Shown in pieces: positions 1 to 10,571 of a stretch of DNA of 64,000 bases. A model generated the notes under the pieces. The model was given only the letters and a program-made list of their open reading frames with translations. It made no database searches and was not told where the DNA came from. Made by a program: the position numbers and the translations under genes. Positions within the stretch are counted from its first letter, which is position 1. The number at the start of each line of letters is the position of its first letter. The stretch is from Vibrio azureus (GTDB lineage: Bacteria; Pseudomonadota; Gammaproteobacteria; Enterobacterales; Vibrionaceae): positions 744,001-808,000 of the forward strand of contig NZ_CP018616.1 in assembly GCF_002849855.1 (NCBI RefSeq), read 5' to 3'.

Positions 1-1455
1 GTGCGGTGCGGTGACGGCGCCTTGATTGATCAAGACCGATGTCGCTTTAGCTATTTGCATCGGAGTAGCAGTCCAATAACCTTGGCCAATACCTACCGGG
101 ATAGTATCGCCTTTATACCAAGGTGTTTTGTGGCGTGCCATTTTCCAGTCTCGGGTTGGCATGTTGGCCATACTTTCTTCATAAATATCAATGCCCGTGT
201 AATCGCCAAAGCCGAACATTTTCATCCAATTAGAAATGCGATCTATGCCCATATCATAGGCAATTTGGTAGAAAAAAGTATCGACGGACTCTTCGATAGA
301 TTTAACGATGTCGACTTTACCATGTCCCCAACGAAGCCAGTCTCTGAATGGGCGTGTATCCGAGTTTGGGATCCGCCAGTAGCCTGGATCATTACGGGTT
401 GTGTTTGGGGTGACAACCCCTTCTTGTAAAGCAGCGACGGCCATAAAAGGTTTAATGGTCGAAGCGGGTGGATAAATGCCTAATGTGGTTCGATTGACGA
501 GAGGGCGATTTTTATCATTCAGCAGTTTACTGTAAGCTTTGCCTGAAATGCCGTGTACAAAAGCGTTGGGATCATAGCTTGGGCTAGACACCATGGCGAG
601 CACACCATTATCTTTCGGGTCCAGCACTACCGCACTGCCACGGCGTCCATCGAGCAATTCATGCAGGTACAATTGCAACTTGATATCGAGGTTTAAAACA
701 ATGTCTTTTCCAGCAACAGGAGGGACATATTTGAGTACGCGGATGACACGCCCACGGCTGTTTACTTCAACTTCTTGATAACCAGCGGTGCCATGTAAAA
801 GATCTTCGTAGTATTTTTCAATGCCCAATTTGCCAATATCACGGGTGGCTTTATAGTTGGCATCTTTGTCTTCTCTAATTAAACGTTGTAGATCTCGGTC
901 GTTAATACGTGACACATAACCAATAACGTGGGTGAGAACGTCACTGTATGGATAATAGCGTTTCAGTGTGGCGTTGATTTCAGCTCCTGGAAAACGGTAT
1001 TGGTTTACTGAGAAAGTAGCAACTTGATCTTCATTGAGTTGAGTTAGAAGGGGCACCGATTTAAAACGTCTTGTCCGTTTACGCTCACGGTGAAAACGTT
1101 CGATTTGCTCTGGAGTAATATCAAGAAGCGCCTGCAGTTCCTGAATGGTTTCATCCATATCTTCAACCTTCTCTGGAGTCAGCTCTAAGTTGAAAACTGG
1201 GCGATTCTCTGCCAGTAGCACACCATTACGGTCGTATATCAGGCCACGGTTGGGAGCGATGGGAACCACTTTGATGCGGTTGTCATTTGATCGGGTTTTG
1301 TAGTCATCAAATTGGTTGATTTGAATGTGGTACATATTGGCAACCAATAGGCCTAATGCAATGACAATCGCTAAAAAGGCAACGATAGCACGTCTGGAAA
1401 ACAGGCGTGCTTCGGCTTGGTAATCTCGAATTTGACTGCGGCGTTTACGAATCAT
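1..1455 (-). CDS. mrdA: Penicillin-binding protein 2 (peptidoglycan transpeptidase), 3' part beyond window
   Basis: The reading frame is open from an ATG at 1455 down to base 1 (485 codons) and is cut by the window edge. The product begins with a short basic cytoplasmic tail and one membrane anchor (about residues 21-43). A PBP dimerisation region follows, with PIAPNRGLIYDRNG, and then the transpeptidase domain, whose active-site SxxK is visible as ASTIKP. The family makes the D,D-transpeptidase that works with RodA in lateral-wall synthesis. It starts 29 bp after rlmH, as in the E. coli rsfS-rlmH-mrdA-rodA order. The KTG box and C-terminus lie outside the window. Confidence 0.95.
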   Translation of the reverse strand, partial: MIRKRRSQIRDYQAEARLFSRRAIVAFLAIVIALGLLVANMYHIQINQFDDYKTRSNDNRIKVVPIAPNRGLIYDRNGVLLAENRPVFNLELTPEKVEDMDETIQELQALLDITPEQIERFHRERKRTRRFKSVPLLTQLNEDQVATFSVNQYRFPGAEINATLKRYYPYSDVLTHVIGYVSRINDRDLQRLIREDKDANYKATRDIGKLGIEKYYEDLLHGTAGYQEVEVNSRGRVIRVLKYVPPVAGKDIVLNLDIKLQLYLHELLDGRRGSAVVLDPKDNGVLAMVSSPSYDPNAFVHGISGKAYSKLLNDKNRPLVNRTTLGIYPPASTIKPFMAVAALQEGVVTPNTTRNDPGYWRIPNSDTRPFRDWLRWGHGKVDIVKSIEESVDTFFYQIAYDMGIDRISNWMKMFGFGDYTGIDIYEESMANMPTRDWKMARHKTPWYKGDTIPVGIGQGYWTATPMQIAKATSVLINQGAVTAPH

Positions 1456-1484
1456 GAACGCTTATCTCTACAGATAAATGGCGA

Positions 1485-1955
1485 TTACTCGCGGTGGTAA
1501 GGGTGGTTAGCGGTAATGCTCCACGCTCGGTATAAACTTTCTGCCATAACAATACGCACCAGTGGATGGGGTAGTGTGAGAGCTGAGAGCGACCAGCTTT
1601 GATCGGCTGCAGCTTTACAAGCAGGGGCAAGCCCTTCAGGACCACCGATCAAGATGGAGACATCCCTAGCGTCTAGTTTCCAAGATTCGAGCTGTTCAGC
1701 AAGCTGCGGGGTGTCCCACTTCTTACCAGGAATATCTAGGGTAACGATGCGGTTACCTTTTGGTACCGCTGCTAACATAGCCTCGCCTTCTTTTTGCAAA
1801 ATACGGGCAATGTCAGCATTCTTTCCTCGTTTTCCAGCTGTTATTTCAATCAGTTCCAGTGGCATGTCATGAGGGAAGCGACGACGGTATTCTTGGAATC
1901 CTTCTTCGACCCATTTAGGCATTTTTGTTCCGACAGCAATTAATTGAATCTTCAA
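1485..1955 (-). CDS. rlmH: 23S rRNA (pseudouridine1915-N3)-methyltransferase RlmH
   Basis: The 156-residue product has the usual length for the SPOUT-class RlmH family and starts [15 protein letters not shown]. The SAM-binding knot is represented by the glycine-rich stretch IGGPEGLAP and the C-terminal [18 protein letters not shown]. The enzyme methylates pseudouridine 1915 in helix 69 of 23S rRNA on assembled ribosomes. It follows rsfS with a 4-bp gap and precedes mrdA, so the three are probably cotranscribed. Confidence 0.96.
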   Translation of the reverse strand: MKIQLIAVGTKMPKWVEEGFQEYRRRFPHDMPLELIEITAGKRGKNADIARILQKEGEAMLAAVPKGNRIVTLDIPGKKWDTPQLAEQLESWKLDARDVSILIGGPEGLAPACKAAADQSWSLSALTLPHPLVRIVMAESLYRAWSITANHPYHRE

Positions 1956-1959
1956 GGAA

Positions 1960-2277
1960 TTAACCCCAGAGTTTTTCTAGTTGATAGAGAGAGCGGTGTT
2001 CTTCTTGCATCACATGTAGCATGGCATCACCCATATCAAGCACAACCCATTCACCTTCATTTTCGCCTTCCATACCCAGCGGTTCTAGCCCAGCTTTTTT
2101 GACTTCAGAAGCCACATGGTCGGCAATAGATGAAACGTGGCGTTTAGAAGTACCAGTACAAATGATCATATAATCGGTGATGCTGGACTTGCCTTCTACA
2201 TTCAGCACAGTAATTTTTTCAGCTTTCATGTCATCGGCTTTATCAGCCAAAAAATCTTTTAGTTCTTCGCGAAGCAC
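1960..2277 (-). CDS. rsfS: Ribosome silencing factor RsfS
   Basis: This is a 105-residue protein of the Iojap/DUF143 family, recognised from [16 protein letters not shown] and the C-terminal [15 protein letters not shown]. The family binds ribosomal protein uL14 and blocks subunit joining under nutrient limitation. The start is a GTG at 2277, preceded by a GAGG-type ribosome-binding site. Its neighbours rlmH and mrdA match E. coli order, but the nadD gene that in E. coli lies between holA and rsfS is absent here. Confidence 0.95.
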   Translation of the reverse strand: MLREELKDFLADKADDMKAEKITVLNVEGKSSITDYMIICTGTSKRHVSSIADHVASEVKKAGLEPLGMEGENEGEWVVLDMGDAMLHVMQEEHRSLYQLEKLWG

Positions 2278-2363
2278 TCGGGTTTTCCTCGATGTGTATA
2301 ATCTATGAGTTTCTTGATTGAGTTTAGTAAAAATGAGGCATGAACTATAGCATGCTTTATCTT

Positions 2364-3383
2364 TTATCTGCCCAGCTTAATCTCAGGTGAGCAGCTTTCT
2401 AGGCTTAATTGGTGGATCGTTGGCCAGACTGATTGCTCATACTGAGTCTTGGCCTGAATTTCGGCTTGAGTCAGCAGAGATAATAATGCGTAGATTCTTT
2501 GTTGGGAAAGGCGAGTCAGAGCTGCGTTATATAAAGGGCGCTTATTTTGCCATACCCGGTGCTTTTCAAATAGCTGACTCATGCTCATTTGAGTTAAATC
2601 TTGGTGCATGTTGAGCAACTGACTGAGCTCTTTTTGGATACTGCGGATCAAAATAATACTTTCAACCCCTTCAGCTTCCAATTGGCGGAGAATACGCTGT
2701 GCTCGATTGGCCTTTCCTGCTAACAGCGCATCGATCCAATGGAAAGTGGTGAAATGATTATTTCGACTAAGGGCTTCTTCGAGTCGTACAACGGTCAGCT
2801 CGCCATCAGGGTAGAGTAGAGCAAGCTTTTCTAAGCTCTGTGACAAAGCGAATAAGTTGCCTTCATGCCATTGTGCCAGCATTTGTAACGATTGTTGATC
2901 AGCCTTTAAGCCTAATGTTCTGCAACGTGCTTGAACAAACATGGGTAAGCGCTGAAGATCCGGTGTAAGGCAACTCACCCAATCTCCTTTATTGCTCAGC
3001 GTTTTGAACCATTTCGCATTTTCTTGTGCTTTGGTCAGCTTACTGCCAATGAGCACTAACATGATGTCATCATGTAGCATTTCATATAAGGAAACTAGCT
3101 CTTTACTCACCGTTGCATTGACCCCACTTTCGGGTAATTCTAGCTCGATCAACTGGCGGCTTGAGAAAAGGCTTAGAGCGTGAAAACAATCATGAACTTG
3201 GTTCCAATCTAAGCTGGCATCAACGACAAAACGGTGTCTCTCTTCAAAACCTTGTTGGCGAGCCATGGCTTGAATCGCCTCACGGCTTTCTTGAATGAGT
3301 AGAGGCTCGTTACCAAAGATCAGGTAAACCTGCTTAACGTGTTTGGTGAGATGATCTGCCAGCTTATCTGCAAAAATTCGCAT
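2364..3383 (-). CDS. holA: DNA polymerase III subunit delta
   Basis: The 339-residue product matches the length of the clamp-loader delta subunit. It starts [12 protein letters not shown] and has the typical N-terminal [14 protein letters not shown] segment (degenerate AAA+ fold), a central region with [19 protein letters not shown], and the C-terminal collar domain. Delta opens the beta sliding clamp during loading. The gene follows lptE after 5 bp, indicating translational coupling in the leuS-lptE-holA group. Confidence 0.95.
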   Translation of the reverse strand: MRIFADKLADHLTKHVKQVYLIFGNEPLLIQESREAIQAMARQQGFEERHRFVVDASLDWNQVHDCFHALSLFSSRQLIELELPESGVNATVSKELVSLYEMLHDDIMLVLIGSKLTKAQENAKWFKTLSNKGDWVSCLTPDLQRLPMFVQARCRTLGLKADQQSLQMLAQWHEGNLFALSQSLEKLALLYPDGELTVVRLEEALSRNNHFTTFHWIDALLAGKANRAQRILRQLEAEGVESIILIRSIQKELSQLLNMHQDLTQMSMSQLFEKHRVWQNKRPLYNAALTRLSQQRIYALLSLLTQAEIQAKTQYEQSVWPTIHQLSLESCSPEIKLGR

Positions 3384-3388
3384 AATGA

Positions 3389-3931
3389 TTATTGTGCAGC
3401 AGGTTGAGAGTCAGAAATCAGTTTACCATGCTCATAATCAGCACCAATACGACCTAATTGACGCATCATTTGTTGGGCCGCTTGTTTGCGCATTTCCTCT
3501 TCAATGACTTCACGCTCTACGGATTTTGCAAGTGCAGCAAGAGGGTTATCAAGGTAATTGCGGCTTACCGTGGTGGTAAAGTGTTGCACGCCTAAGCCGG
3601 GTAATGTGACTTGATATTTCACTATATAAGTCAGCTCTTTTTCTGCCGCGCTGCTGTTAGGGTAAAGAGATAATGTACGTTCACTCATATTAGAGCTCGT
3701 TAAATGCAGTTTTGGTATGTTGCTTGAGGCTGGAAGAAGCGTGACTTTGTTGAGTTTAAGTTGTGCAAGTACATTGCGTGTTAAGGCACTGTATTGGTCA
3801 TAGCTTGAAAAGGAGATTTCATGGAGCTGTTCTGGGACATCATAATCCCCTCGAAGGTGAAAGCCACAGGCAGAGAGCAGTCCAGCTAATGCCAAGATTA
3901 CGAAGCGTTGAAACAAAGAGAAAGAGCGCAT
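3389..3931 (-). CDS. lptE: LPS-assembly lipoprotein LptE
   Basis: This 180-residue lipoprotein has a signal sequence ending in the lipobox LLSACGFHLRG, with acylated Cys near residue 22. The CGFHLRG start of the mature protein is characteristic of LptE (formerly RlpB). LptE plugs the LptD barrel in the outer membrane and takes part in LPS insertion. It lies between leuS and holA as in other gammaproteobacteria. The C-terminal region is rich in Gln and Ala (EEMRKQAAQQMMRQLGRI), as usual in the family. Confidence 0.94.
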   Translation of the reverse strand: MRSFSLFQRFVILALAGLLSACGFHLRGDYDVPEQLHEISFSSYDQYSALTRNVLAQLKLNKVTLLPASSNIPKLHLTSSNMSERTLSLYPNSSAAEKELTYIVKYQVTLPGLGVQHFTTTVSRNYLDNPLAALAKSVEREVIEEEMRKQAAQQMMRQLGRIGADYEHGKLISDSQPAAQ

Positions 3932-4041
3932 TGATTGTTTTCATCCTAAATTGATGGGGGATTTACCTTAAAACGATTTACCTTAAGCCACGAAAGAGCA
4001 TGACTTAAATGGACTAAGGTAAAAAGTTAACACCTAATGAG

Positions 4042-4082
4042 ACCAACCTGAATAAGCGTCATAGGCGCTTAATCAGGTTGGT
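4042..4082. terminator. Strong hairpin between leuS and lptE
   Basis: An inverted repeat pairs ACCAACCTGA at 4042 with TCAGGTTGGT ending at 4082, with TAAGCG/CGCTTA pairing inside it. There is no clear T-run on the minus strand after the stem, so it may attenuate, stabilise or process the leuS-lptE transcript rather than terminate it fully. Confidence 0.5.
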
Positions 4083-4093
4083 ATTCGTATTAA

Positions 4094-6724
4094 TTAGTTC
4101 GCTACGATGTTCAGCAGTTTACCTGGTACGTAAATGACTTTACGGACAGTTAGGCCATCTGTGAATTTAGTAACGTTTTCATCGTTTAGACCAAGCTCTT
4201 CAACTTGTTCTTTGCTTGCGTCTGCTGCAACCGTTAGCTTCGCACGTAGTTTACCGTTTACTTGAACAACGATAGTCTTCTCGTCTTCAACCAGCGCTTT
4301 TTCGTCAAACGTTGGCCATACGGCGTTATCGATGTCTGCCTCACCTAGCGCAGCCCATAGCTCGTATGAGATGTGCGGAGTGATTGGGTAAAGCATAGCA
4401 ACGACAGCTTTTAATGCTTCATCAAGAATAGCGCGATCTTGTGCCGATTCTTGAGGTGCTTTCGCTAGCTTGTTCATCAGTTCCATGATCGCTGCGATTG
4501 CGGTGTTGAAGGTTTGGCGACGAGCGATATCGTCAGTCACTTTTGCGATCGTTTTGTGAACATCACGACGCAGAGCTTTTTGAGAAGAATTAAGGTCATT
4601 AGGGAATACAGAGCCATCTTCTAAAATAGCGGCATCAGGTTTCTTCATGGATATTGCCACAGCACCTTTCGCTGTGTGCTCGTTCACGAGTTTCCAAACA
4701 CGTTTTAGGAAGCGGTTAGCCCCTTCTACGCCAGACTCTTGCCATTCCAATGTCATGTCTGCAGGAGACGCGAACATCATGAAGAGACGTACTGTGTCTG
4801 CGCCGTATTTGTCGACCATCTCTTGAGGGTCAATACCGTTGTTTTTCGACTTAGACATTTTGATCATGCCTGAGTGCTTAACGTCACGACCTTCGTTGTC
4901 TTTCGCCGAAGTGATGCGGCCTTTGCCATCACGCTCAACAGCAACGTCTGTTGGTGCAACCCACTCTTTACCGCCTTTTTCGTTCTCGAAGTAGAACGCG
5001 TCCGCTAGTACCATACCTTGACACAGTAGTTGCTTGAACGGTTCGTCAGACGTGACGTAGCCTGCATCACGGAGCAGTTTGTGGAAGAAGCGAGAGTACA
5101 GTAGGTGCATACAAGCGTGCTCGATACCACCGATGTACTGGTCTACTGGTAGCCAGTAGTTTGCTTTTTCTGGATCTAAGATGTCGTCAGCTTGTGGTGA
5201 GCAGTAACGCGCGTAGTACCAAGAAGATTCCATGAACGTATCGAATGTATCCGTCTCACGTAGAGCTGGTTCACCGTTGAAAGTGGTCTTCGCCCATTCT
5301 TTGTCTGCTTTGATTGGGCTCGTCACGCCATCCATGACCACGTCTTCTGGAAGAATAACAGGCAGTTGGTCAGCGGGCACTGGGTGAACTTCACCGTCTT
5401 CAGTGGTCACCATTGGGATTGGTGTGCCCCAGTAACGTTGACGAGATACACCCCAGTCACGTAGACGGAAGTTAATTGTCTTAGTGCCTTTTCCTTCAGC
5501 TTCTAGCTTCGCAGCAATTGCGTCGAATGCTTCTTGGAAAGCAAGACCATCGAACTCACCAGAGTCGAACAGCACACCTTTCTCTGTGTATGCCGCTTCT
5601 GATACGTCAAGTTCGCTACCGTCAGCAGGTTTAATAACAGGCACAATGTCTAGGCCATATTTCGTTGCGAACTCGTAGTCACGTTGGTCGTGTGCAGGAA
5701 CCGCCATTACCGCACCTGTACCGTAGTCCATAAGCACGAAGTTTGCTACGTAAATAGGAACTTCACGGCCGTTCAATGGGTGAATTGCAGTAAGGCCTGT
5801 TGCCATACCTTTCTTCTCCATTGTCGCAAGCTCAGCTTCTGCTACTTTGGTGTTCTTACACTCTTCGATGAATGCTGCAAGTTCTGGGCTGTTCTCGGCT
5901 GCGATAGCTGCGAGAGGGTGACCTGCTGCGATACCAACGTAAGTGACACCCATTAGTGTGTCTGGACGAGTTGTGTAAACTTCTAGGTCTTGTTGACCTT
6001 TCACTTCACTGTCTTTTAAGGCAAATCGCAGTTCAACACCTTCAGAACGACCGATCCAGTTGCGCTGCATGGTTTTCACCATTTCTGGCCAACCTTCAAG
6101 CTTGTCTAGATCGTCAAGCAGTTCTTGAGCGTATTCTGTGATCTTGATGAACCACTGAGGAATTTCTTTTTGCTCTACAGGCGTGTCACAACGCCAGCAG
6201 CAGCCATCTTCAACCTGCTCGTTTGCAAGAACAGTTTGGTCGTTTGGACACCAGTTAACAGAAGACGTCTTCTTGTAAACCAGACCTTTCTCGTAAAGCT
6301 TAGTGAAGAACTCTTGTTCCCAACGGTAGTACTCAGGTGTACATGTTGCGAATTCACGGCTCCAATCGTAACCAAAGCCAAGAAGCTTAAGTTGGTTCTT
6401 CATGTATTCGATGTTTTCGTAAGTCCAAGGGGCAGGGGCGGTATTGTTTTTAACCGCAGCATTTTCAGCTGGAAGGCCAAACGCATCCCAGCCGATCGGT
6501 TGCATGACGTTTTTGCCTTGCAGGCGTTGGAAACGAGATACGACGTCACCGATGGTGTAGTTACGTACGTGACCCATATGCAGTCGACCACTTGGGTATG
6601 GGAACATCGATAGGCAGTAGAATTTATCTTTATTTGGGTCTTCACTTACAACAAAGGTCTTGTTGTCATCCCAGTGCTTTTGAACTCTTTGTTCAATGTC
6701 TTGTGGATTGTATTGTTCTTGCAT
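4094..6724 (-). CDS. leuS: Leucyl-tRNA synthetase
   Basis: The 876-residue class I synthetase starts [18 protein letters not shown]. The HIGH motif appears as [15 protein letters not shown] and the KMSKS motif as [13 protein letters not shown]. The CP1 editing domain ([20 protein letters not shown]) and the zinc-like [11 protein letters not shown] segment are present. The enzyme charges tRNA-Leu, six genes of which lie about 10 kb away. It is somewhat longer than the E. coli enzyme (about 860), mainly because of a short insertion near residues 680-700 ([17 protein letters not shown]) after the catalytic core. It heads the leuS-lptE-holA group and diverges from ybeL. Confidence 0.97.
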   Translation of the reverse strand: MQEQYNPQDIEQRVQKHWDDNKTFVVSEDPNKDKFYCLSMFPYPSGRLHMGHVRNYTIGDVVSRFQRLQGKNVMQPIGWDAFGLPAENAAVKNNTAPAPWTYENIEYMKNQLKLLGFGYDWSREFATCTPEYYRWEQEFFTKLYEKGLVYKKTSSVNWCPNDQTVLANEQVEDGCCWRCDTPVEQKEIPQWFIKITEYAQELLDDLDKLEGWPEMVKTMQRNWIGRSEGVELRFALKDSEVKGQQDLEVYTTRPDTLMGVTYVGIAAGHPLAAIAAENSPELAAFIEECKNTKVAEAELATMEKKGMATGLTAIHPLNGREVPIYVANFVLMDYGTGAVMAVPAHDQRDYEFATKYGLDIVPVIKPADGSELDVSEAAYTEKGVLFDSGEFDGLAFQEAFDAIAAKLEAEGKGTKTINFRLRDWGVSRQRYWGTPIPMVTTEDGEVHPVPADQLPVILPEDVVMDGVTSPIKADKEWAKTTFNGEPALRETDTFDTFMESSWYYARYCSPQADDILDPEKANYWLPVDQYIGGIEHACMHLLYSRFFHKLLRDAGYVTSDEPFKQLLCQGMVLADAFYFENEKGGKEWVAPTDVAVERDGKGRITSAKDNEGRDVKHSGMIKMSKSKNNGIDPQEMVDKYGADTVRLFMMFASPADMTLEWQESGVEGANRFLKRVWKLVNEHTAKGAVAISMKKPDAAILEDGSVFPNDLNSSQKALRRDVHKTIAKVTDDIARRQTFNTAIAAIMELMNKLAKAPQESAQDRAILDEALKAVVAMLYPITPHISYELWAALGEADIDNAVWPTFDEKALVEDEKTIVVQVNGKLRAKLTVAADASKEQVEELGLNDENVTKFTDGLTVRKVIYVPGKLLNIVAN

Positions 6725-6878
6725 CGGTGGTATCCGTTTATCTTGGAATTTGTGAGTTCGGTTAGAACAGACTTAAATAGATCGTCATAGAATACCTAAA
6801 GCGAGTGAGCACAACAATAGCCAATCGATACCGAGACACTCTTTCGTCACGGTGATGTAGGAAAGATGGAGGTCAGTA

Positions 6879-7349
6879 ATGCCAAAACGTAAAACCGATT
6901 ATGAGGAAGTCTTGGAGAATGTCATTGAAACTTTGAAGCACAGCCCTGAAGAAGTGAACAAAGTTTTTGAGACATCAGGCAAGGTGGTCGAAGCTGCAAA
7001 TGATATGACTAAAGATGAACTTGCACTCATTTCAGCCTATGTAAAAGCCGATTTAAAAGAATTTGCTGATAGCTATGAAGAGAGCAAAAAGGGCTCTTTC
7101 TACCATACGATTACCAACTCGATATGGCACGGTTTGCTCGAAATTACCGATAGAACTCAGGTTGAATGGGTAGAATTTTTTGATGATCTCAAACATCAGG
7201 GGTTGTATGAGGCGGGCGAAGTGATTGGCCTTGGTGTGTTAATTTGTGATAAATGCGGCCATAAAACCACCTACAACCATCCTACGGTTATTATTCCTTG
7301 CATCAAGTGCAACCACACCAGCTTTAGCCGCCAGGCACTCCAACCTTAA
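6879..7349 (+). CDS. ybeL: Zinc-ribbon-containing protein, YbeL / DUF1451 family
   Basis: The 156-residue soluble protein has an N-terminal helical region (MPKRKTDYEEVLENVIETL) and a C-terminal zinc ribbon with cysteine pairs CDKCGH and CIKCNH. It matches the YbeL/DUF1451 family by length, layout and location next to leuS. The family's biochemical role is not established. It is divergent from leuS and is followed by a 12-bp perfect-stem terminator at 7424. Confidence 0.85.
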   Translation: MPKRKTDYEEVLENVIETLKHSPEEVNKVFETSGKVVEAANDMTKDELALISAYVKADLKEFADSYEESKKGSFYHTITNSIWHGLLEITDRTQVEWVEFFDDLKHQGLYEAGEVIGLGVLICDKCGHKTTYNHPTVIIPCIKCNHTSFSRQALQP

Positions 7350-7382
7350 ACTTGTTGGTCTTTTAATTTCCACAAGTGCTTA

Positions 7383-7413
7383 TATCCAAGTATCTTGAGG
7401 TTACTTGGGTATA
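7383..7413. repeat. Interspersed palindromic repeat, minimal copy
   Basis: The segment reads as a left end (TATATCCAAGTA) joined to an inverted right end (CTTGAGGTTACTTGGGTATA). It is a minimal, end-to-end copy of the MITE-like family whose complete members lie at 28943-29210 and 56886-57155. Confidence 0.7.
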
Positions 7414-7423
7414 ACTTTGAGTC

Positions 7424-7461
7424 AGAAACAGTAGAGAAATGGCGATTCTCTACTGTTTTAT
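7424..7461. terminator. Bidirectional terminator between ybeL and lnt
   Basis: A 12-bp perfect stem (AACAGTAGAGAA with TTCTCTACTGTT) has a 7-nt loop and is followed by TTTTA on the plus strand and TTTCTGA on the minus strand. It sits between the convergent ybeL and lnt genes and fits a shared terminator. Confidence 0.75.
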
Positions 7462-7517
7462 CTCAATCCCTGTGACTTTGTTATGGCCGGGAAGATTAAC
7501 CTTTTGAGCCGATTTGA

Positions 7518-9065
7518 TTACCCGGCGCAAGTGGCTTGCATTTGGTTTCGGCTGCTGAGGTGATTTCTGCACCAAGCTAACAGTAAACTGAACGTTACCC
7601 AGAAGTATAAAGGCCAACTGCCGACAGCATGATAAGGCGTTTGCCCCCTGGTTGGAGTCAGCTCAGCTCTTAACACTGCGGTTTCAAACTGAGGAATTTG
7701 TTCGATGATTTTACCTTTGTGATCGGTCACTGCCGTCACGCCATTGTTAGTTGAACGAATCAGTGGCTTGCCTAATTCTAGCGCTCGCATGCGTGCAATT
7801 TCCATGTGTTGTAATGGCCCAATAGAGTGGCCGAACCAAGCATCATTAGAGAGTGTCAGGATAAAATCGGTCTCCGATGTGACGTTTTGCCGCACTTGCT
7901 CGCTAAATATGATTTCATAACATAATGCTGGAGCAGTATGTCTTTCATTTGCCACGATGTTGTCTTGCACAAAGCCTCCTCGGCTGAATGATGACATTGG
8001 CAGGTTAAAAAATGGCGCGAGTGGGCGTAAAAAGTCTTCTAACGGGACAAATTCACCAAAAGGTAATAGGTGATTTTTATGGTAACGCTGATTCATATCA
8101 AAACGGTAGTCACCATAAGGGTTTGCTCCGAGTGATAAGATGCTGTTGTAAAATTGCCCATCTGTATCTTGGTTAACTACGCCAGTAATGATGGCACTGT
8201 TGTTTTGTTTGGCCGCTTTATCGATGTTGGCAAGAAATGACGGTACTTCGATTTCAAATGCTGGAATAGCAGCCTCTGGCCAGACTATGATATCGGCATC
8301 CCAATTCTCTCGGGTTAAGTCCGTGTACTTCATTATGGTTGGCCAACGCTCACTTGGGCGCCATTTTAAATTTTGGTCGACATTACCTTGGATAAGCGCG
8401 ACTTTGGTTGTGTCTTGAACTCTTGGCGTAACCCAATCATGCTGACGAATGCCGTAACCTGAGCTGATGATAACCGCGGGGATCAGAAGCATTAACCATT
8501 GCTTATGAAGCCAAGCATAAGCAAGAGCTCCCGCACTAATTAGCATCATTAAGGTGATTAATTCTACGCCTCCTATCGGCGCAAAACTGGCCAACGGTGC
8601 ATCGATTTGGCTATAACCGAGCCATAACCACGGAAACCCTGTCATCACCCAGCCACGTAGCCAGTCTGTGACTAACCATAAAGCAGGAGCGGCAAGTAAA
8701 GTGCTTGTTAGGCTAAGCTGAGCGAAAAAGCGGTTTTTTAACCAGGCAAATAACCCGGTATAGATAGCTAAATAGGCGATCAACAAGGCCATAAGAAATA
8801 GATTGGCGATAAGAGGCATTCCGCCAAAGCCAGAGATACTGACGTAAACCCAACTGATGCCGGTAGAGAATTGGCCAACTCCCCAAGCATAGCCAATCCA
8901 CATTGCTCGTTTAGGAGATTGGTTGCCAAGCAGGATAAGCAAGAGTGCAGGGCTAATAATGGCTAATGGCCAAAGTTGATAAGGAGCAAAAGCTAGGGTA
9001 GTGGAAGCGCCAACAAAAGCGGCCACTAAGGGCCGCTTGAGGCGATGAAAAACTTGATTCATCAT
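7518..9065 (-). CDS. lnt: Apolipoprotein N-acyltransferase
   Basis: The 515-residue integral membrane enzyme has about six N-terminal hydrophobic segments, a nitrilase-like periplasmic domain and a C-terminal anchor. The catalytic residues of the family are visible: Glu in [12 protein letters not shown], Lys in [12 protein letters not shown] and Cys in ALCYEIIF. It transfers the third acyl chain to the N-terminal cysteine of lipoproteins; the window encodes several substrates (LptE, LolB, FlgO, FlgP, FlgH, NutA, chitobiase). It is the last gene of miaB-ybeZ-ybeY-corC-lnt and starts 36 bp after corC. Confidence 0.96.
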   Translation of the reverse strand: MMNQVFHRLKRPLVAAFVGASTTLAFAPYQLWPLAIISPALLLILLGNQSPKRAMWIGYAWGVGQFSTGISWVYVSISGFGGMPLIANLFLMALLIAYLAIYTGLFAWLKNRFFAQLSLTSTLLAAPALWLVTDWLRGWVMTGFPWLWLGYSQIDAPLASFAPIGGVELITLMMLISAGALAYAWLHKQWLMLLIPAVIISSGYGIRQHDWVTPRVQDTTKVALIQGNVDQNLKWRPSERWPTIMKYTDLTRENWDADIIVWPEAAIPAFEIEVPSFLANIDKAAKQNNSAIITGVVNQDTDGQFYNSILSLGANPYGDYRFDMNQRYHKNHLLPFGEFVPLEDFLRPLAPFFNLPMSSFSRGGFVQDNIVANERHTAPALCYEIIFSEQVRQNVTSETDFILTLSNDAWFGHSIGPLQHMEIARMRALELGKPLIRSTNNGVTAVTDHKGKIIEQIPQFETAVLRAELTPTRGQTPYHAVGSWPLYFWVTFSLLLAWCRNHLSSRNQMQATCAG

Positions 9066-9101
9066 TATACTTTATGAAATTCCCGTAGTTAGGGGAGCGC
9101 G

Positions 9102-10001
9102 TTACTCTTGAGCAGCTTCAATCAGTGTTTCCGTATCTGGAATGGTGACTTGAAGCTGAATGACTCGACGACTATCGGCTGCAGTTACTTTAAAACTGTA
9201 AGCTTCGATTTCAACGATTTCACCACGAGTTGGAAGGTGGCCAAACGCAGTCATGACCATACCACCTACAGTATCGACTTCTTCATCGCTGAATTGGGTA
9301 CCGAAGGTTTCGTTAAACTCTTCAATGGTTGTCAAAGCTCTGACAGCAAAGGTATGTTTGCTGAGCTTACGGATATCCGTTTCTTCATCATCGTCGAACT
9401 CATCTTCAATGTCCCCAACAATTTCTTCAAGGATATCTTCGATAGTGACAAGACCAGAAACGCCACCGAACTCATCAACAACAATTGCCATGTGATAACG
9501 CTCTTCACGGAACTCTTTGAGTAAGCGGTCGACGCGTTTACTCTCTGGTACCACAACAGCAGGGCGTATTACGGCCTCTATATCAAATGGGCTACTGCCT
9601 GAACCTAGGTATTTAAGTAAGTCCTTCGCTAACAGAATGCCTTCCACATGGTCTTTATCTTCGCTAATTACAGGGTAGCGAGAGTGCTGAGCATCCGTAA
9701 TGAGAGCGATCAAAGTATCAAGATCGTCAGTACGCTCAACCGTCACCATTTGCGAACGCGGGATCATAATGTCACGCACACGCATCTCGGAAATCTCCAT
9801 GACACCTTCAAGCATATCTCGGGTATCGTGGTCGATCAGGTCATTGACTTCAGAATCGCGAATAACATCCACGAGCTCTTGGCGATCTTTTGGCTCGCCT
9901 TGAAATAGTTGACCTAGACGTTCAAAGAAGGACTTTCTACTCGGACCTTCCGCCTTTTCTTTCTTATCTTCATTAGAAGAAGGAGAATTATCTTCGTTCA
10001 T
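9102..10001 (-). CDS. corC: CBS-domain protein CorC/YbeX (magnesium/cobalt efflux family)
   Basis: The 299-residue soluble protein has two consecutive CBS domains (about residues 70-190; [19 protein letters not shown] and [20 protein letters not shown]) followed by the C-terminal CorC_HlyC domain ([16 protein letters not shown]). The family is linked to divalent-cation homeostasis, and YbeX is also linked to ribosome assembly through its operon with ybeY and ybeZ. It lies 98 bp downstream of ybeY. The N-terminal 20 residues are very charged and probably disordered. Confidence 0.93.
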   Translation of the reverse strand: MNEDNSPSSNEDKKEKAEGPSRKSFFERLGQLFQGEPKDRQELVDVIRDSEVNDLIDHDTRDMLEGVMEISEMRVRDIMIPRSQMVTVERTDDLDTLIALITDAQHSRYPVISEDKDHVEGILLAKDLLKYLGSGSSPFDIEAVIRPAVVVPESKRVDRLLKEFREERYHMAIVVDEFGGVSGLVTIEDILEEIVGDIEDEFDDDEETDIRKLSKHTFAVRALTTIEEFNETFGTQFSDEEVDTVGGMVMTAFGHLPTRGEIVEIEAYSFKVTAADSRRVIQLQVTIPDTETLIEAAQE

Positions 10002-10099
10002 TTTTTCTCAATTAAGTAATGCTATCAGATGTGTGATAGCTCACGTCGAAAGGCGATAAATTGGAACCTCGTCGCCTTTACCTGTCGAGCAGCAAAGGG

Positions 10100-10564
10100 C
10101 TACTCTTTTTCAGCTAAATATGGGTCTTGATATCCCATACCTTGCATGATTTCTGTTTCGATGGACTCCATCTCTTCAGCTTCGTCATCCTCGATATGAT
10201 CATAACCTAGCAGATGCAAGCTGCCATGTACAACCATATGAGCCCAATGTGCTAACAAAGGCTTATTCTGCTCTAATGCCTCTTTTTCAACCACTTGGCG
10301 GCAAATGATCAAGTCACCCAGTAAGTCCATTTCCATGCCCGGTGGCACTTCAAATGGAAAAGACAGCACGTTAGTTGGTTTGTCTTTACCACGATATTCG
10401 TAGTTTAGTTCGTGGCTCTCTTTTTCATCAACAATGCGAATGGTTAACTCAGCTTGAGGTTGAAAAAGAGGAATGGTTTTATCTAACCAATGCTGAAAAT
10501 CTTGCTCTGAAGGTAAGCCTTCTTGGTTTTCGACTGCCAGTTGCAAATCAAGTTCAATTGCCAT
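10100..10564 (-). CDS. ybeY: Endoribonuclease / rRNA maturation factor YbeY
   Basis: The 154-residue metalloprotein carries the family signature H-x3-H-x5-H within [11 protein letters not shown], which binds the catalytic zinc. YbeY takes part in 16S rRNA 3'-end maturation and late 30S quality control. It lies 7 bp after ybeZ, so the two are almost certainly translated from one message. Confidence 0.96.
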   Translation of the reverse strand: MAIELDLQLAVENQEGLPSEQDFQHWLDKTIPLFQPQAELTIRIVDEKESHELNYEYRGKDKPTNVLSFPFEVPPGMEMDLLGDLIICRQVVEKEALEQNKPLLAHWAHMVVHGSLHLLGYDHIEDDEAEEMESIETEIMQGMGYQDPYLAEKE

Positions 10565-10571
10565 GGTTACG

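Noticed and set aside
1..429. 142-codon plus-strand ORF at the window start and a 162-codon plus-strand ORF at 6125-6613
   Set aside because: They are antisense to mrdA and leuS respectively, which have full-length family signatures on the minus strand.
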